A DNA stretch of 7,993 bases. Source: an uncultured Oscillospiraceae bacterium (GTDB lineage: Bacteria > Bacillota > Clostridia > Oscillospirales > Oscillospiraceae). Location of the stretch: contig CALWXY010000101.1 of assembly GCA_944385595.1 (NCBI GenBank), positions 1 to 7,993 of the forward strand, given 5' to 3'. Numbering within the stretch: position 1 is the first letter of the stretch; the number at the start of each line of letters is the position of its first letter. Shown here piece after piece: positions 5,246-7,993 of this stretch. Below the pieces are notes generated by a model, which worked only from the letters and a program-made list of their open reading frames with translations, was not told the origin of the DNA and did not search any database. A program made the translations under genes and the position numbers.

Positions 5246-5274
5246 TTGTCGGAAAAGCAGAGCTTTTTCGACAA
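5246..5274 (+). promoter_or_regulatory. ileS leader hairpin
   Basis: TTGTCGGAAAAGC (5246-5258) pairs with GCTTTTTCGACAA (5262-5274) through 13 pairs, one of them G-U, around a 3-nt AGA loop. It is followed by an AT-rich stretch (TTATATAAAG) and then the ileS ribosome site GGAG (5288-5291). It could be an attenuator or a 5' stabilising hairpin, or the binding site of a dimeric regulator, since the arms are near-palindromic. The 147-nt intergenic region shows no T-box consensus and no convincing -35/-10 pair. Confidence 0.4.
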
Positions 5275-5300
5275 TTATATAAAGATTGGAGTAAGCTCAA

Positions 5301-7993
5301 ATGCCTCAGGATTACAACGCAACGGTCAACCTGCCCAAGACCGACTTCCCCATGCGCGCCGGCCTCCCCAAGCGCGAGCCGGATATGCTCAAGGGCTGGT
5401 ACGACGCAGACCTCTATCATAAAATGGTCGCCCGCAACGACGGCAAGCCCCGCTTCGTCCTGCACGACGGCCCCCCGTTCTCCAACGGCCACCCGCACAT
5501 GGGTCATGCGCTGAACAAGTGCCTCAAGGACTTCATCGTGAAGTACAGGAATATGGCCGGCTTCCAGGCGCCCTACGTCCCCGGCTGGGACAACCACGGC
5601 ATGCCCATAGAGAGCGCCATCATCAAGCAGCAGAAGCTCAACCGCAAGCACATGAGCATCCCCGAGTTCCGCAGCGCCTGCGAGCAGTTCGCCCAGAACT
5701 TCGTCAACATCCAGCGCGACGAGTTCAAGCGCCTCGGCGTGCTCGGCGAGTGGGATAAGCCCTACACCACCATGGCCCCGTCATTCGAGGCCGAGGAGGT
5801 CAAGGTCTTCGGCAAAATGTACGAGAAGGGCTACATCTATAAGGGCCTCAAGCCCGTCTACTGGTGCCCGCACGACGAGACCGCCCTCGCCGAGGCCGAG
5901 ATCGAGTATAAGGACGACCCCTGCACCTCCGTCTACGTCAAATTCCCGATGAAGGACGACCTCGGAAAGCTCTCGCACCTCGACCTCTCTAAGCTCAGCT
6001 TCGTCATATGGACGACCACCATCTGGACGCTGCCCGGCAACCTCGCCATAGCCCTCAACCCCAGCGAGAGCTACGTCATCATGCGCGTCGCGAGCGGCGA
6101 CATGTTCATCATGGCCGAGGCGCTGAGCAAGAAGGTCATGTCCCTCGGCGGCTACGAGGACTATGAGATAGTCGAGCGGCACCCCGGCGCGTTCTTCGAG
6201 AACATGCTCGCCCAGCACCCGTTCCTGCCGAAAACCAGCCGCCTGCTGCTCGCCGACTACGTCACCATGGACAGCGGTACCGGCTGCGTCCACACCGCGC
6301 CCGGCTTCGGCGCCGACGACTACCAGACCTGCCTGCGCTACGGCATGGACATGGTCGTCCCCGTCGACGACCGCGGACGCCACACCGACTACGCGGGCAA
6401 ATACGCCGGCATGACCACCGAGGAATCCAACCCCGTCATCCTCGCCGACATGCGCGAGAGCGGCGCTCTCTTCGCCAGCGAGGAGATTATGCACAGCTAC
6501 CCGCACTGCTGGAGATGCAAGCACCCGATCATCTTCCGCGCCACGCCTCAGTGGTTCTGCTCCGTCGACGCCTTCAAGGACGAGGCCGTGAAATCCTGCG
6601 ACAGCGTCCAGTGGCTGCCCGACTGGGGTCACGAGCGCATAATCGCCATGATCCGCGAGCGCGCCGACTGGTGCATCTCCCGCCAGAGGCATTGGGGTCT
6701 GCCCATACCCGTGTTCTACTGCTCCGACTGCGGCAAGCCCGTCTGCACTCCGGAGACCATCGAGCACGTCTCGAAGGTGTTCGGCGAGAAGGGCTCCAAC
6801 GCCTGGTTCGAGCTGACCGAGGCCGAGCTGCTGCCCGAGGGCTTCAAGTGCCCGCACTGCGGCGGAACTCACTTCACCCGCGAGACCGACACCCTCGACG
6901 GCTGGTTCGACTCCGGCTCCACCTACATCGCCTCCTGCGAGGAGCCCGGCGAGAAGGACATGTACCTCGAGGGCGCCGACCAGTACCGCGGCTGGTTCCA
7001 GTCGAGCCTGCTCACCAGCGTCGCCACCCGCGGCAAGGCCCCGTATAAAATCGTCCTCACCCACGGCTGGACCGTCGACGGCGACGGCAAGGCCATGCAC
7101 AAGTCCCTCGGCAACGGCATCGCCCCCGAGGATATAGTCAAAAAGTACGGCGCGGACCTCATCCGCCTCTGGGCCGCCTCCAGCGACTTCAGGGTCGACA
7201 TGCGCTGCTCCGACGCCATTTTCAAGCAGCTCAGCGACAAATACCTCAAAATCCGCAACACCGCGCGCTACATCCTCGGCAACCTCGCCGGCTTCGACCC
7301 GAACGAGTGCGTCGCCGTCGCGGATATGCTGCCGCTCGACCGCTGGGCTATCTCCCGCCTCGGCGAGCTCGTCGAGAAGTGCCTCGCCGCCTACGAGCGC
7401 TACGAGTTCCACGCCGTGAGCTACGCCATCCACAACTTCTGCGTGGTCGACATGTCGAACTTCTACCTCGACGTCATCAAGGACAGACTGTACTGCGACG
7501 GAGTGAGCTCCCTCTCCCGCCGCAGCACGCAGACCGCAATCTATATGATACTCGACGCCATGGTGCGCCTCATAGCGCCCATACTGAGCTTCACCGGCGA
7601 CGAGATCTGGCACGCCATGCCGCACGCAAATGGCGACAACGCCGAGAGCGTCTTCCTGAACGACATGCCGAAGGCAGACGCCGAGTGGAAGCTCTCCGAC
7701 TCCGACGCCGCCCGCTGGGCGACCCTGCTCGAGCTGCGCGACAGCGTCAATAAGGCGCTGGAGACCGCCCGCGCCGAGAAGCTCATAGGCAAGCCGCTCG
7801 ACGCGAAGCTCCGCTTCGCCGTCGCGCCCACGGCGGAGGCCGCGTGGCAGACCGCCTCGCAGAGCAATCTCGAGCAGCTGTTCATAGTCTCCGAGATCGA
7901 GAGCGAGAGCGCCGGAGCCGCCTGCCCCGAGGGCTTCGCCCCCACCGCCATCGACGGACTGTACGTCCGCGTCGAGGCCAGCGCCGCCGAGCG
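5301..7993 (+). CDS. ileS: Isoleucyl-tRNA synthetase IleS, 3' end beyond window
   Basis: This class Ia synthetase charges tRNA-Ile and edits misactivated valine. The frame is open for 897 codons from ATG 5301 (GGAG at 5288-5291, spacing 9) to the window edge, so only a short C-terminal part is missing relative to a typical bacterial enzyme. In order: HDGPPFSNGHPHMGH (55-69, HIGH motif as HMGH), GWDNHGMPIE, the CP1 editing domain with WTTTIWTLPGNLAI (237-250) and GTGCVHTAPGFGADD (326-340), CWRC (403-406), a four-cysteine zinc ribbon (C474, C477, C517, C520), DGWFDSGS, QYRGWFQSSL, and AMHKSLGN (598-605) where KMSKS is expected. After that comes the anticodon-binding helical domain (about 640 onward). 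Editing residues T238-T240, H331 and D340 are present. The HPHMGH, DNHGMPIE and AMHKS variants depart from textbook IleS and suggest a distinct clostridial clade. It is separated from divIVA by a terminator. Alanine codons are mostly GCC, in line with high expression. Confidence 0.96.
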   Translation, partial: MPQDYNATVNLPKTDFPMRAGLPKREPDMLKGWYDADLYHKMVARNDGKPRFVLHDGPPFSNGHPHMGHALNKCLKDFIVKYRNMAGFQAPYVPGWDNHGMPIESAIIKQQKLNRKHMSIPEFRSACEQFAQNFVNIQRDEFKRLGVLGEWDKPYTTMAPSFEAEEVKVFGKMYEKGYIYKGLKPVYWCPHDETALAEAEIEYKDDPCTSVYVKFPMKDDLGKLSHLDLSKLSFVIWTTTIWTLPGNLAIALNPSESYVIMRVASGDMFIMAEALSKKVMSLGGYEDYEIVERHPGAFFENMLAQHPFLPKTSRLLLADYVTMDSGTGCVHTAPGFGADDYQTCLRYGMDMVVPVDDRGRHTDYAGKYAGMTTEESNPVILADMRESGALFASEEIMHSYPHCWRCKHPIIFRATPQWFCSVDAFKDEAVKSCDSVQWLPDWGHERIIAMIRERADWCISRQRHWGLPIPVFYCSDCGKPVCTPETIEHVSKVFGEKGSNAWFELTEAELLPEGFKCPHCGGTHFTRETDTLDGWFDSGSTYIASCEEPGEKDMYLEGADQYRGWFQSSLLTSVATRGKAPYKIVLTHGWTVDGDGKAMHKSLGNGIAPEDIVKKYGADLIRLWAASSDFRVDMRCSDAIFKQLSDKYLKIRNTARYILGNLAGFDPNECVAVADMLPLDRWAISRLGELVEKCLAAYERYEFHAVSYAIHNFCVVDMSNFYLDVIKDRLYCDGVSSLSRRSTQTAIYMILDAMVRLIAPILSFTGDEIWHAMPHANGDNAESVFLNDMPKADAEWKLSDSDAARWATLLELRDSVNKALETARAEKLIGKPLDAKLRFAVAPTAEAAWQTASQSNLEQLFIVSEIESESAGAACPEGFAPTAIDGLYVRVEASAAE

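Noticed and set aside
5191..5300. Promoter for ileS
   Set aside because: TATAAC (5193-5198) and TATATA (5276-5281) resemble -10 boxes, but neither has a -35-like hexamer at 16-18 nt spacing.
5781..7625. 614-codon open frame on the minus strand
   Set aside because: It is the codon-phase shadow of ileS. The Val/Gly/Ala/Asp-rich composition reflects C-ending codons on the plus strand, and there is no ribosome site or recognisable domain.

Overview
The window looks like chromosomal DNA from a high-GC member of the Clostridia, most likely an uncultured Oscillospiraceae/Ruminococcaceae-type gut Firmicute. This placement is inferred from gene content and protein character, not from a database search. 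Supporting points are a DegV-family lipid-binding protein, the miaA-hfq pair, and a Gram-positive division block ending in sepF, divIVA and ileS, the same general order as the ylmE-ylmF-...-divIVA-ileS region of Bacillus subtilis. No tRNA or rRNA gene, CRISPR array, transposase or phage gene was seen.

Layout. Positions 1-196 are non-coding and packed with inverted repeats. A degV-family gene runs leftwards (197-1039). It is divergent from a rightward set that starts in the intergenic region 1040-1161: miaA (tRNA A37 dimethylallyltransferase), hfq (RNA chaperone), a one-pass membrane protein resembling HlyD-type adaptors, yggS/ylmE (PLP homeostasis), sepF (FtsZ membrane anchor) and divIVA (polar/septal coiled-coil protein). 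Gaps between these genes are 77, 1, 3, 15 and 26 nt, so one transcription unit is plausible. A strong hairpin closes it after divIVA. After a 147-nt intergenic stretch comes ileS (isoleucyl-tRNA synthetase), which runs off the right edge after 897 codons.

How the genes fit together. miaA and hfq form a widely conserved RNA-metabolism pair. yggS, sepF and divIVA form the division/PLP block. The HlyD-like protein bridges the two, with its start 1 nt after the hfq stop. The B. subtilis genes ylmG and ylmH, normally between sepF and divIVA, are absent, and so is ylmD upstream of yggS.

No wholly new multi-gene system is visible. The best leads are an hfq leader that combines a U6-loop hairpin with an ARN-triplet run at the start of the coding region (possible Hfq autoregulation), the hairpin-rich repeat-like block at the left edge, the HlyD-like membrane protein tied to hfq and yggS, and an IleS with unusual active-site signature motifs.
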